From Streptomyces sp. LHD-70 (GTDB taxonomy: Bacteria > Actinomycetota > Actinomycetes > Streptomycetales > Streptomycetaceae), in NCBI RefSeq assembly GCF_031157275.1, contig NZ_JAVIFW010000003.1:62001-126000 (forward strand): a DNA stretch of 64,000 nucleotides. Direction: 5' to 3'. The position numbers and the translations under genes are program-made. Shown here piece after piece: positions 34,889 through 44,129 of this stretch. The stretch's first letter is position 1, and every line of letters begins with the position of its first letter. The notes below the pieces were generated by a model that did not search any database, was not told where the DNA came from, and saw nothing but the letters and a program-made list of their open reading frames with translations.

Positions 34889-35584
34889 GCGACGCCTACC
34901 TCTCCATGCGGTGCTCCTCGCCGGACTGCCGGTGAGCGTGCCCGCCACCACCGTGAACCGGCTCTCCGGCTCCAGCCTGGACGCGGCGATCATCGCCTCG
35001 CGCACCCTGGAATCCGGCGATGCGGACATCGTCGTAACCGGTGGCGTGGAGTCCATGACCCGCGCACCCTGGGTGCTGCCCAAGCCGGACCGCGCCTACC
35101 CCGCCCGCGACGCCATGGCCGTCTCGACGACCCTGGGCGATACGGATCCCTGGCAACTCGCCGCCCTGAAGCCGTCGTTCCGCCCGGACGGGACGATCAC
35201 GGCAGGCAATGCCTCCCCGCTGAGCGACGGCGCATCGGCCGTGCTCCTGGACACCGAGGCGGCAGCCGACCGCATCGGGCTGCGGCCCCTCGCCCGGATC
35301 GCGGGCCGCGGAGCGCATGCCGTCGAGCCGCGGATGTTCGGGTACGCACCCGTCGAGGCCGCCGGGTAGGCGCTGCGACGGGCCGGGATCGGCTGGGGTG
35401 ACGTCGGCGCGGTCGAGCTGAACGAGGCGTTCGCGGTGCAGTCGCTCGCCTGCGTGGACGCCTGGGGCATCGACCCGGAGCTGGTCAACACCCGGGGTGG
35501 CGCCATCGCCCTCGGGCATCCGCTGGGCGCCTCGGGCGGCCGGCTCCTCGGCACCCTGGCGAAGGTGCTGCGCGAGCGGCGTGA
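34885..35584 (+). pseudogene. Thiolase (acetyl-CoA acetyltransferase / 3-oxoadipyl-CoA thiolase-like) relic
   Basis: The fragments line up with a thiolase but carry many lesions. After MSDAYLS the N-terminus is deleted and the frame shifts. The active-site segment reads VNRLSGSS, where thiolases have Cys in place of the first Ser. The middle is deleted between VSTTLGD and TDPWQLAALKPSFRPDGT. A TAG stop interrupts VEAAG/ALRRAG at 35367-35369. The C-terminal [10 protein letters not shown] and [15 protein letters not shown] motifs survive up to about 35580. It cannot encode an active thiolase. Its GTG overlaps the hydroxylase stop, so it was once part of that operon. Confidence 0.85.
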
Positions 35585-36064
35585 ACGCACTCGATCCCGG
35601 GCCACACGCCCGGATCGGTCGCCTACGCCGTCGACGGGCAGCGCTCGGTGTTCGTCGGCGACGCCGTGCAGGTCCACGGGGCCGCCAACGGCTTCCCCGG
35701 CTACGTGGACCCGGCCGCCTACCGCACCAGCCTGGAGTACGTGCGTGACGAGCTCCGGCCGCAGCACCTGTACCTGGGGCACCCGTACCGCCGCGCCGAC
35801 GGCACGCCGTACGGCGTCGAGTTGGACGCCGCGCAGGCCCAGGAGGCCATCGCCCAGAGCATCGCCGTCGAGGGCAGTGTCGGGGAGGCGGCCTGCGGCT
35901 GTCTACGGGCCGGCCTGGAGGAGACAGATTCGCCGTACTCCCCGTTCGCCCGCGCCGCCGAGGAACTCGGCTACACCGGCGACCCCACGCTCGAGCCGTC
36001 GCCCTTCTTCACGTCGATGCACGGCTACCGCGAGCACCTCTCCCAGAACCCGCAGCACTCGTAA
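35585..36064 (+). pseudogene. MBL-fold metallohydrolase, 5'-truncated relic
   Basis: Directly after the thiolase relic, and in another frame, the sequence reads [26 protein letters not shown] and then a C-terminal helical domain ending in SQNPQHS. This is the second half of a metallo-beta-lactamase-fold hydrolase. The N-terminal HxHxDH metal motif is absent, and a TGA precedes the homology. The 3' half (from GTG 35648) is open for 138 codons. A deletion has joined two genes here. Confidence 0.75.
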
Positions 36065-36082
36065 CACAGGAGCTTCGCACTC

Positions 36083-37638
36083 ATGACTGACTTCCAGACG
36101 ATCCGGGCGGGCGAGCAGACGATCGCCGTCCGCAAGGACCTCCGGGTGCCGATGCGCGACGGCGTCGAACTCGCGGTGGACGCCTACGAGGGCCCGGACG
36201 ACAAGCCGCGCCCTGCCCTCATCGCGATGAGCGCGTACGGCAAGGAGCTGCAGGCCCTCGCCCTCACCACCCCGCCGCAGCTGCGGCCCAGCCCGATGTG
36301 GGACGGCTGCATCGAGGCCGGTGACATCGCGCGCGTCGTCAAGGAGGACTACGTACACGTCATCGGTGACATGCGCGGGACCGGTGACTCCGGCGGCGTG
36401 ATGATCGGCAACTACAACTTCGGCGGCGTCTCCCAGGGCCAGGACCTGTACGACCTCATCGAGTGGGTCGCCGCGCAGCCGTGGTGCGACGGCAACGTCG
36501 GCATGATCGGCATCTCCTACTTCGGCTCCATGCAGGTGCTCGCCGCCGCCGAACGGCCCCCGCACCTCAAGGCGATCTTCGTCAGCGGCGGCCACTACGA
36601 CTTCTACGAGACCACCTACCACGGCGGCGTCATGTGGTTCATGCCGCGCGCCGCCCGTGAGGGACGCGGCGGCGACTCCGGCATCGCGCACACCGACGTC
36701 AAGTCCCGTATGCAGGAGGTGTATTCGCCCGAGGAGCTGAAGAAGCTCGTCGACGAGCGGCTGCGGGACCCGGACGTGGCGGCCTGGCCGAACCTCGTAC
36801 ACGTGCTCAAGTACCCGAAGAACCGCGAGTTCTGGTTCGACATCGTGATGAACCCGCTCGACGGCGACTGGTACGAGGAGCGCAACCCGATCACGCTGGC
36901 CGAGAACATCGACATTCCGGTCTACCTGCAGATCGACCAGGGGCGCGGCTGGACCCTGGACGGCCACATCGAGCTGTTCGACGTCCTGAAGGGGCCCAAG
37001 AAGCTGGACATCGGCTCCTACCCGCCGATGCAGTCGCGCCCCTGGGTCGAGGACACGACAAGATGTTCCGCTGGTACGAGTACTGGCTCAAACACGCCGC
37101 CCCCGACGGCTTCTACCAGGCACCGCTCACCGTCACCGACAAGGTCGAGGTCCTGAACTGGAGCACCGCGGCCTTCGAGGAGCCGACCGAGCTGATCGGC
37201 ACCGGCGCGGCGCACCTGTTCGCGGAGATCGACCAGGACGACACCAACTTCATCCTGCGCATGTGGGACGAATCCTCGGGCGGCGCCCGCCAGTTGATCA
37301 CCAGCGGCTACCTCAAGGCCTCGCACCGCGAGCTCGACGAGGAGCGCACCAGCGAGGGGAACCCGTACCACCCCCACACCCGTACGGTGCCGGTGGAGCC
37401 CGGGAAGATCGAGGAGTATGTGCTGCGGCTCTACCCGTTCGCCGCCACGTTCAAGGCCGGTCACCGCCTGGTGGTGGAGGTCTCGAACAACGAACCGCTG
37501 GCCGACGCGCACAACGCGCTGCTGCCCCCGGACGCCTTCCACCTGCCGGTGGGCCGCCCCGTCACCCACAAGATCTACCGCGACGCCGCGCACCCGTCCC
37601 GGCTCGTGCTGCCCTTCACGACGGTCACGAAGGCATGA
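36083..37638 (+). pseudogene. CocE/NonD-family hydrolase, frameshifted
   Basis: The first frame (36083 to about 37055) encodes an X-Pro dipeptidyl-peptidase-type S15 domain: VPMRDGVELAVDAYEG, VIGDMRGTGDSGG and the nucleophile elbow GMIGISYFGSMQVLAA. Near 37050 a single-base loss shifts the reading to a second frame (from about 37063), which holds MFRWYEYWLK and the C-terminal jelly-roll domain ending HPSRLVLPFTT. The join YWLK/HAAPDG suggests that some tens of residues are also missing. ATG 36083 has AGGAG upstream. It is a recent pseudogene, or less likely a sequencing error. Confidence 0.8.
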
Positions 37639-37644
37639 CCATGC

Positions 37645-38148
37645 TCAGCGCGGACGGACCTCCAGCCGATGGTGGGCCGGATCGACGAGTACGTTCTCTC
37701 CCTTCCCCGCGTGCAGGTCACGCCACGCGGCCAGGCCTCCGGACAGCGTCCGTGTCCAGTCCGACTCGGTGAAGGGAAGGCGGGCGCCGGCGGCCAGGCC
37801 CAGCACTCCCGTGACCAGATGCGGATCGACCAGCTCGGCCCAGTCCGCATCGGCGAAGCGCGTCGCGTACTGGAGCGTGAACAAGGCCACGAGGTCCTCA
37901 CGGCCCGCGTCTTCCCTCCCGGCCGCTCGGTAGGTCGGCCGGAAGACGTCCGGAAGCATGAGTTCAGTGTGGGGGGACCAGCCGAGGTAAGCGGCATGGG
38001 CGAGGCAGAGCACCGGAAGGAAGCGGTACCCGGCGGTTCCGTGCGCGGAGTCCACCAGCGGCCGACCGAGTTCCTGCCCTGCATGACGCAGGACGTTCGC
38101 GGGATACCCGGATGCGTCCAGATACTGGTGGAATTCGACGTGGAACAC
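37645..38148 (-). CDS. Uncharacterised protein at the end of the gluconate/uronate operon
   Basis: A 167-residue protein that I do not recognise. It is soluble, rich in aromatic residues, His and Asp, without a signal peptide or membrane segment. It begins FHVEFHQYLDASGYPANVL and contains DVFRPTYRAAGRED and DADWAELVDPHLVTGVLGL. The GTG start at 38148 is 6 bases after the gnd stop, so it is probably co-transcribed with gnd, gluconokinase and the uronate genes. The coding-like third-position GC supports a real gene. A role linked to sugar-acid metabolism is inferred from position only. Confidence 0.6.
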   Translation of the reverse strand: MFHVEFHQYLDASGYPANVLRHAGQELGRPLVDSAHGTAGYRFLPVLCLAHAAYLGWSPHTELMLPDVFRPTYRAAGREDAGREDLVALFTLQYATRFADADWAELVDPHLVTGVLGLAAGARLPFTESDWTRTLSGGLAAWRDLHAGKGENVLVDPAHHRLEVRPR

Positions 38149-38154
38149 GGATCG

Positions 38155-39594
38155 TTACCCGATTCGTTCCTGCGAGCGGTCGCCGCCCCACCTGGTGTGG
38201 AAACTGCCTTCCCGGTCAGTGCGGCGGTAGGTGTGCGCTCCGAAAAAGTCCCGCTGTGCCTGAATCAGAGCGGTCGGCAGGACATCGCTGCGCAGCGCGT
38301 CGTAGTACGCCAGCGCAGCGCAGAAGCCGGGGGTGGCGATGCCGAGCCGCGCGGCGGTGCCGATCACTTCGCGCCAGACGTCCTGCGCCGCACCCAGCTC
38401 CTTGGCGAACTCCTCGTCGGCCAGCAGGGACGGCAGGCGCGGATCCGCGGCGTATGCCGCGCGAATGCGGTTCAGGAAGTCGGCGCGGATGATGCAGCCA
38501 CCGCGCCAGATCGTCGCCAGCCGGCCGAGGTCGATGTCCCAGCCGTACTCTTCCGCGGCGGCCGCGATCATGTGCCAGCCCTGCGCGTACGAAACGACCT
38601 TTGAGGCGTACAGCGCCTGTTCCACCTGCTCCGTGAACCGGGCGGCGTCCTTGGGGGAGAGCGCCTGCGGTGTCGGGCCGGGCAGCGTCCGCGCTGCCGC
38701 TCGAACGGGAGCGTGGCCGGAGAGCGAGCGCGCAAAGACGGCCTCGGCGATGCCGGAGACCGGAACGCCGAGGTCGAGCGCGGTCTGCACGGTCCAGCGG
38801 CCGGTGCCCTTCTGGCCCGCCTGGTCCGCGATCACGTCGACCAGCGGCCTGCCCGTGTCGGCGTCGGTGTGGCCGAGGACCTCGGCGGTGATCTCGATCA
38901 GGTAGGAGGCGAGTCGGCCGCCGTTCCAGCGGCGGAAGGTCTCCGCCAGCGCGGCCGGATCCTGACCGCCGGCCCGCCGCAGCAGGTCGTACGCCTCGGC
39001 GATGAGCTGCATGTCGGCGTACTCGATGCCGTTGTGCACCATCTTCACGAAGTGGCCGGCGCCGTCCGGCCCCACATGCGTGCAGCAGGGCGTGCCCTCG
39101 ACGCGCGCGCTGACCTCGGTCAGCAGCGGCGCGACCTTCTCGTACGCGGCAGCCGTTCCACCCGGCATGATCGACGGGCCGTTCAACGCGCCCTCCTCGC
39201 CGCCGGAGATGCCGGCGCCGACGAACTCGATGTCCCGCTCGCGCAGCGCAGCCTCGCGACGGCGGGTGTCGGCGAAGTGCGCGTTGCCGCCGTCGATGAT
39301 CACATCGCCCGGCTCCAGGAGCGGCGTGAGCTGCTCGATCACCGCGTCGGTCGGCGCGCCGGCCTGGACCATGATGACAAGGCGGCGGGGTCGGGTCAGG
39401 GCGCCGACGAAGGCGTTCAGGGATTCCGTGCCGACGAAGGTTCCCTCGTGTCCGAACTCCTCGACCAGGGAGTGCGTCTTGGCTTCGGAGCGGTTGTACA
39501 GGGCCACCGCAAAGCCGTGACGGGCGAAGTTGCGGGCCAGGTTACGGCCCATCACGGCCAGGCCGATCACGCCTACATCAGCGTTGTTGGACAT
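38155..39594 (-). CDS. gnd: 6-phosphogluconate dehydrogenase, decarboxylating
   Basis: A 479-residue full-length 6PGDH of the long (GndA) type, which converts 6-phosphogluconate to ribulose 5-phosphate and CO2. Motifs are GLAVMGRNLARN (NADP site), the conserved GISGGEEGALNGPSIMPGG and the catalytic KMVHNGIEYADMQ. C-terminal residues RTDREGSFHTRWGGDR close the active site of the partner subunit. It follows gluconokinase by 79 bases in the minus-strand operon that starts with uxaC. This places 6-phosphogluconate as the entry metabolite for the whole cluster. Confidence 0.95.
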   Translation of the reverse strand: MSNNADVGVIGLAVMGRNLARNFARHGFAVALYNRSEAKTHSLVEEFGHEGTFVGTESLNAFVGALTRPRRLVIMVQAGAPTDAVIEQLTPLLEPGDVIIDGGNAHFADTRRREAALRERDIEFVGAGISGGEEGALNGPSIMPGGTAAAYEKVAPLLTEVSARVEGTPCCTHVGPDGAGHFVKMVHNGIEYADMQLIAEAYDLLRRAGGQDPAALAETFRRWNGGRLASYLIEITAEVLGHTDADTGRPLVDVIADQAGQKGTGRWTVQTALDLGVPVSGIAEAVFARSLSGHAPVRAAARTLPGPTPQALSPKDAARFTEQVEQALYASKVVSYAQGWHMIAAAAEEYGWDIDLGRLATIWRGGCIIRADFLNRIRAAYAADPRLPSLLADEEFAKELGAAQDVWREVIGTAARLGIATPGFCAALAYYDALRSDVLPTALIQAQRDFFGAHTYRRTDREGSFHTRWGGDRSQERIG

Positions 39595-39673
39595 GGTGAC
39601 TGAATCCTATCGATGTGTCCGGAGAGGTTGGGCAGGGTTGTGCCGGGAGGCGGGCATGGCCGGGACGGGCTGC

Positions 39674-41206
39674 TTATGCGAACAGCTCCGCGACCGATGC
39701 GTAGGAGGAGAGCAGAGGCGGTATCGCAGCCCGCACATTCCGGTACACCTCGGCGTCAGCCGGGGAGACGGGGACGGGATCGCCGGTGTCCGGCGAGGGA
39801 GCGCCCAGCAGCGCGGGTGCGTCTGCGAGGCGGGGGGCCCGCCCCAGTGCATGGAGTCCGAGCGCTGCGGCACCCAGCGCGGATCCCTCGGCGTCGGCGA
39901 CCAGGTGGACAGGCCTGCCGAGCACGGAGGCGATCACCGAAGTCCACAGCGGTGAGCGGAACGCGCCGCCGGTGACCTGCACGGACTTGACCGGCTCGAT
40001 GCGGTCCAACTCGTCGACGACGGTGGACAGTTGCAGTGCCACACCCTCCATGGCCGCCCGTACGAAGTGGCCGCGGGTGTGCGAGTGGCGCACTCCGAGG
40101 TAGGCGCCGGGCACATCGGGGTCCCACAGCGGGGCCCGCTCCGCCAGGAGGTACGGAAGCATCACCAGGCCGTCGCAGCCGGCCGGCACACTCTCGGCGA
40201 GCGAGAGAACAGCCTGGTCGGACAGCGCGCCGTCATCACCGGACCCGCCGCCGAACGTGCGGCCCGCCCAGCGCATCACGACGCTGCCGTTGCTGACCGC
40301 GCCGCCCACCACCCATGCGGTGTCGGTGAGCGCGTAGCAGAACAGCCTGCCGCCCGGAGCGACGAACGGCTCCGGCACGGCGGCGCGGACCGCGCCGCTG
40401 GTGCCCAGGGACAGGCCCACGGTGCCCGGTGCCATCGCCTGCGAACCGAGATTTCCCAGCGGGCCGTCGGCGGCGCCCACGCACACCGGCGTGCCGGGCG
40501 GCAGGCCGCTCTCCCCGGCCGCCCTGGCGGCCAGCGGCAGCAAGGAGGTGGTCGGCAGGACGTCCGGCAACTGGTCCGGTTCGATGCCCGCCAGGTCCAC
40601 TGCCGCCGGCTGCCAGGTCCGGGTGGACAGGTCCAGGAGGCCGGTGCCGGACGCCGAGGACAACTCGGTGACAAGGGAGCCGGTCAGGAGCCACAGCACG
40701 TAGTCCTTGAGCCCCACCCACCAGCGCACCTTGGCACACAGCTCAGGCTCCGCCCGGTGGAACCACATCAGCTTGGTCAGTGGTGTCATCGGATGGACCG
40801 GAGCGCCGGTGGACTGGTGCAGCGCGGTCGCGCGTCCGGTGGCCCGCAGCTCCGCCGCCTCCCCACGCGCACGGTCGTCCGCCCAGGTCACCAGCGGGGT
40901 GAGCGGCCGGTGACCGGCGTCCAGACCGATCAGGCCGTGCATCGCGGCGCTGACCGAGACGGAGAGGACCCGAGAGCCCGCGCACTGCTCGGCACACGCG
41001 CGCAGGGCCGAGAAGACCGCGGCGGCGATGGTGCCCGGGTCCTGCACCTGTTGGCCACGCCTCGGAGTGAGCAGGGGGTACTCGCGGACCGCGGTACGGC
41101 GCCAGGTGGACCCCACACCGAACGCCACCGCCTTGACCGCGGTCGTGCCCACGTCGAGCCCGATGACGATCTCGCCGGGGGAGCGGTCGGTCGCGTTCGC
41201 GGTCAT
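39674..41206 (-). CDS. Gluconokinase, FGGY family
   Basis: A 510-residue FGGY sugar kinase. The N-terminal phosphate loop GLDVGTTAVKAV, VTWADDRARGEA, SLGTSGAVRAA and MLPYLLAERAPLWDP (typical of gluconate kinases) are present, and the C-terminal domain has VQVTGGAFRSPLW. It would phosphorylate D-gluconate to 6-phosphogluconate for the downstream gnd product. The ATG at 41206 overlaps the fructuronate reductase stop (ATGA); the longer open frame upstream is a shadow. Specificity for gluconate is supported by the neighbours but not proven. Confidence 0.88.
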   Translation of the reverse strand: MTANATDRSPGEIVIGLDVGTTAVKAVAFGVGSTWRRTAVREYPLLTPRRGQQVQDPGTIAAAVFSALRACAEQCAGSRVLSVSVSAAMHGLIGLDAGHRPLTPLVTWADDRARGEAAELRATGRATALHQSTGAPVHPMTPLTKLMWFHRAEPELCAKVRWWVGLKDYVLWLLTGSLVTELSSASGTGLLDLSTRTWQPAAVDLAGIEPDQLPDVLPTTSLLPLAARAAGESGLPPGTPVCVGAADGPLGNLGSQAMAPGTVGLSLGTSGAVRAAVPEPFVAPGGRLFCYALTDTAWVVGGAVSNGSVVMRWAGRTFGGGSGDDGALSDQAVLSLAESVPAGCDGLVMLPYLLAERAPLWDPDVPGAYLGVRHSHTRGHFVRAAMEGVALQLSTVVDELDRIEPVKSVQVTGGAFRSPLWTSVIASVLGRPVHLVADAEGSALGAAALGLHALGRAPRLADAPALLGAPSPDTGDPVPVSPADAEVYRNVRAAIPPLLSSYASVAELFA

Positions 41207-42612
41207 GATGCGGTCAGCTCCTCGCCGCTCAGCTCGGCGGCTTGTTCCCGTACTGCTGTCACCACAGGGATGTCGGCCGCGAGTGCCGGATCGAGGTGGC
41301 CGAGCACGGCGCGTACGGCGTCCGGGAGCGAGCCGTCGACCCGTGGCAGCGCAGTTCCGGCGGCGTCGTTCACCGGTGCGCCCAGGCCTCGGAGATGGCA
41401 CACCCAGGCGGCGAGCACCCGCGTCGCACCGAGGGGAAGCACGCCACGCGCACGCTCCTGACGCAGTGCCGGGAGGACGCGGACCGGCAGCTTCTGCGAG
41501 CCGTCGGCGGCGATCTGCGCGAGCGCATGCCGGATGCGGGGGTTGCCGAACCGCTCAAGCAGCGCGACCCGGTAGATGTCCAACTCCTCCTGCGGCAGCG
41601 TGAGATGCCGGCAGGCGGAGTTCCACCACTCCTCCAGCCACTCGCGGCAGACAGGGTCGGCCACGGCCTCGGCGACCGTCTCGTGACCGCGCAGTGTGCC
41701 CGCGTAGGCCAGCAGCGAGTGGGCGCCGTTGAGCAGCCACAGCTTGCGTTCCTCGTACGGCGTCACATCGTCGGTGAACGTGGCCCCGGCGTCCTCCCAG
41801 CGGGGGCGCCCGGCGGGGAACGTACCGCTGATCACCCACTCGCTGAACGGTTCGGTGACCACGGGGGAGGCGTCCACGAGGCCTGTCCGCGCCAGCACGG
41901 CGGCGCGATGCTCATCGCTCGTGGCCGGGGTGATGCGGTCGACCATGGTGGTGACGTACGCGGCCCCCTTGTCCGCGGCCTCGACCGGTTCTGGGCGGCC
42001 TGTCCGTTCCGCCATCTCGCGCACGAGCCGCTCCAGTACCGCGCCGTTGCCCGGCAGGTTGTCGCAGGGCACCAGGGCGACCGGGCCGAGGCCGGCGGCG
42101 CGGCGTGCCTCAAGACCGGCCACCAGCTTGCCGACGGCAGTGCGGACGGGGGCGTCGGGGTGCTCGCGCAGCGCGTGGATGTCGGCATGCACGTCATCGC
42201 GGTCGATGGCCAGGAAGCCGTCCGCGTCACGGGCGTAACCGGCTTCGGTGACGGTCAGGGTGACCACCGCGAGCGCCTCCTGCCGCCAGTAACCGAGCCA
42301 TGCCGCGTGGTCGTCGCCCGGGTGCGTGGCGGACAAGGCTGCCGGAACGTCGAAGCGGTCGCCGTCCGGCCCACGAGTGATCAGGGCGTAGAGCCCGTCC
42401 TGTGGGCCCAGCAGTTCGGCGGCAGCGGGGCGCCGGCCGGTGAAAGCCGCGATGCCCCACTCCGCGGCATCCGGCGCGCGGTCCGTGTACCAGGCCTGAT
42501 GTGCGCGGAAGAAGTTGCCCAGACCCAGGTGCAGAATCCGGACCGGGGCCGTGGGGCGGCCGTCGTGTGTGGCGCGGGAGAGACGGCGGACCACGCGCGA
42601 GGTGGCGTTCAC
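41203..42612 (-). CDS. Mannitol dehydrogenase-family oxidoreductase (fructuronate reductase / D-mannonate oxidoreductase)
   Basis: A 469-residue long-chain polyol dehydrogenase-family enzyme. The N-terminal Rossmann segment VRILHLGLGNFFRAHQAWY and the catalytic-domain motifs MVDRITPAT, PFSEWVISGTF and KLWLLNGAHSLLAYAG match mannonate/altronate oxidoreductases (UxuB/UxaB group). After UxaC in the operon, the expected reaction is reduction of D-fructuronate to D-mannonate. The GTG start at 42612 overlaps the uxaC stop (GTGA). No mannonate dehydratase follows; the next gene is gluconokinase. Confidence 0.88.
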   Translation of the reverse strand: MNATSRVVRRLSRATHDGRPTAPVRILHLGLGNFFRAHQAWYTDRAPDAAEWGIAAFTGRRPAAAELLGPQDGLYALITRGPDGDRFDVPAALSATHPGDDHAAWLGYWRQEALAVVTLTVTEAGYARDADGFLAIDRDDVHADIHALREHPDAPVRTAVGKLVAGLEARRAAGLGPVALVPCDNLPGNGAVLERLVREMAERTGRPEPVEAADKGAAYVTTMVDRITPATSDEHRAAVLARTGLVDASPVVTEPFSEWVISGTFPAGRPRWEDAGATFTDDVTPYEERKLWLLNGAHSLLAYAGTLRGHETVAEAVADPVCREWLEEWWNSACRHLTLPQEELDIYRVALLERFGNPRIRHALAQIAADGSQKLPVRVLPALRQERARGVLPLGATRVLAAWVCHLRGLGAPVNDAAGTALPRVDGSLPDAVRAVLGHLDPALAADIPVVTAVREQAAELSGEELTAS

Positions 42613-44030
42613 AGCTTGAAGGCCTTTCGCGGATTTCCGGCGACGAGGCCGACGGCGGTCTCCAAGGCCTCGTCCTCGTCCAGGCGGTGCTCGGCGACGA
42701 GTTCTGCCAGCACACCACTGTCGAGCCGGCGGGACATGTCGTGCCGGGCCGGGATGGAGCAGAACGCCCGGGTGTCGTCGATGAAGCCGGAGGCGCGCGA
42801 GAACCCCGCGGTCTCCGTGACGGCCCTGCGGTACCGGCGGATCGCGTCCGGCGCGTCCAGGAACCACCAGGGAGCACCCGCGTACACCGACGGGTAGAAG
42901 CCGGCCAGCGGTGCGATCTCGCGGGAGAACACTGTCTCGTCCAGGGTGAACAGCACCAGCTGGAAGTCCGGATGAGTACCGAAGGCGTTCAGCATCGGCT
43001 GCAGGGCCTGCGTGAACTCCACCTGGACGGGGATGTCGTGGCCGGTGTCCGCCCCGAAACGCTCGTAGGTGGGCGTGTGATGGTTGCGGTGCACCGCCGG
43101 GTGCAGCGTCATCACCAGGCCGTCCTCGGTGGACATCCGCGCCATCTCGAACAGCATGTTGCGCCGGAAAGCGGTGGCCTCGGCAGCGGTCGCGGTGCCG
43201 CCCAGCGCGGCGGCGTAGATCCGCGCGGCCTCGTCGGCGGGCAGCGGCTCCGCGCGCACATCCAGGTGGCTGTGGTCGGCGGAGGTGGCGCCGTGCTCGA
43301 CGAAGTACCGGCGGCGGGCCGCAAGGGCGCTGAGGTAGCCGTCGTAGCTGCCGGTGTCCACGCCCGAGACCTCGCCGAGTCGGGTTACGGACTCCCGCCA
43401 GTCGGCCCGGTCCGGCTCCAGGTAGCGGTCGGGCCGGAAGGTCGGAATGACGCGGGCGCTCCAGGCGGGGTCGTCGACCAGGGCACGGTGCGCGCTCAGG
43501 TCGTCGCACGGGTCGTCCGTGGTGGCCAGCACCTCGATGCCGAAGCGCTGGAAGAGCGCGCGCGGCCGGAACTTCTCCTGCGCGAGCCGCTCGGCGATCT
43601 GGTCGTACAGGCGGTCGGCGTTGTCGGCACTGGGGCGCTCGGTGACGCCGAAGATCTCCGACAGCTCGGCGTCGAACCAGTAGCGGACCGGAGTACCGCG
43701 GAAGGCAGCCCAGTGGGAGCACAGATGCCGCCAGGCCCGACGGGCCTCCGGCTCGGGGAGCGGGCCGCGGCCCACTCCCAGCTCGGCCAGCGGCACGCCG
43801 CTCGCGTGCAGCATCCGGGTCACGTAGTGGTCCGGGGTGACGAGCAGGCTCGCCGGGTCGCGGAACGGCTCGTCGGTCAGCAGCAGCCGGGGGTCGACGT
43901 GACCGTGCGGCGAGATGATCGGCAGCTCACGCACGGCGTCGTACAGCCGCCGCGCAATGGCGCGTACGCCCGGGTCGGCAGGAAGGAGACGGTCGGGGTG
44001 CGGCTGCAAAGGGGATGTGGAACGCGGCAT
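42609..44030 (-). CDS. uxaC: Glucuronate isomerase
   Basis: A 473-residue uronate isomerase, close in length to the characterised enzymes. The metal-site HGHVDPR motif appears early (LPIISPHGHVDPRLLL), followed by YVTRMLHASGV, ATTDDPCDDL, RVIPTFRPDRYL and the C-terminal DDTRAFCSIPARHD. It converts D-glucuronate to D-fructuronate. ATG 44030 is chosen; an in-frame GTG at 44048 is the alternative. It leads the operon to the fructuronate reductase, gluconokinase and gnd. A LacI-type operator at 44062-44077 lies just upstream. Confidence 0.93.
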   Translation of the reverse strand: MPRSTSPLQPHPDRLLPADPGVRAIARRLYDAVRELPIISPHGHVDPRLLLTDEPFRDPASLLVTPDHYVTRMLHASGVPLAELGVGRGPLPEPEARRAWRHLCSHWAAFRGTPVRYWFDAELSEIFGVTERPSADNADRLYDQIAERLAQEKFRPRALFQRFGIEVLATTDDPCDDLSAHRALVDDPAWSARVIPTFRPDRYLEPDRADWRESVTRLGEVSGVDTGSYDGYLSALAARRRYFVEHGATSADHSHLDVRAEPLPADEAARIYAAALGGTATAAEATAFRRNMLFEMARMSTEDGLVMTLHPAVHRNHHTPTYERFGADTGHDIPVQVEFTQALQPMLNAFGTHPDFQLVLFTLDETVFSREIAPLAGFYPSVYAGAPWWFLDAPDAIRRYRRAVTETAGFSRASGFIDDTRAFCSIPARHDMSRRLDSGVLAELVAEHRLDEDEALETAVGLVAGNPRKAFKL

Positions 44031-44061
44031 ACCCAGGAGTGTCGACACGCCGGAAGGGCTG

Positions 44062-44077
44062 TGGCAATCGGTTGCCA
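44062..44077. promoter_or_regulatory. LacI-type operator between uxaC and larA
   Basis: TGGCAATCGGTTGCCA is a palindrome (TGGCAA/TTGCCA arms) in the 99-base divergent spacer between uxaC and the larA-like gene. It is one of three near-identical sites in the window, the others being 46639-46654 and 48709-48724. One bound repressor could control both directions. Confidence 0.85.
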
Positions 44078-44129
44078 TAAGTTGTCTCGGCGCCTTGCGC
44101 GGCTGCTGCCGGAGCGCCATCGTGCGGCC

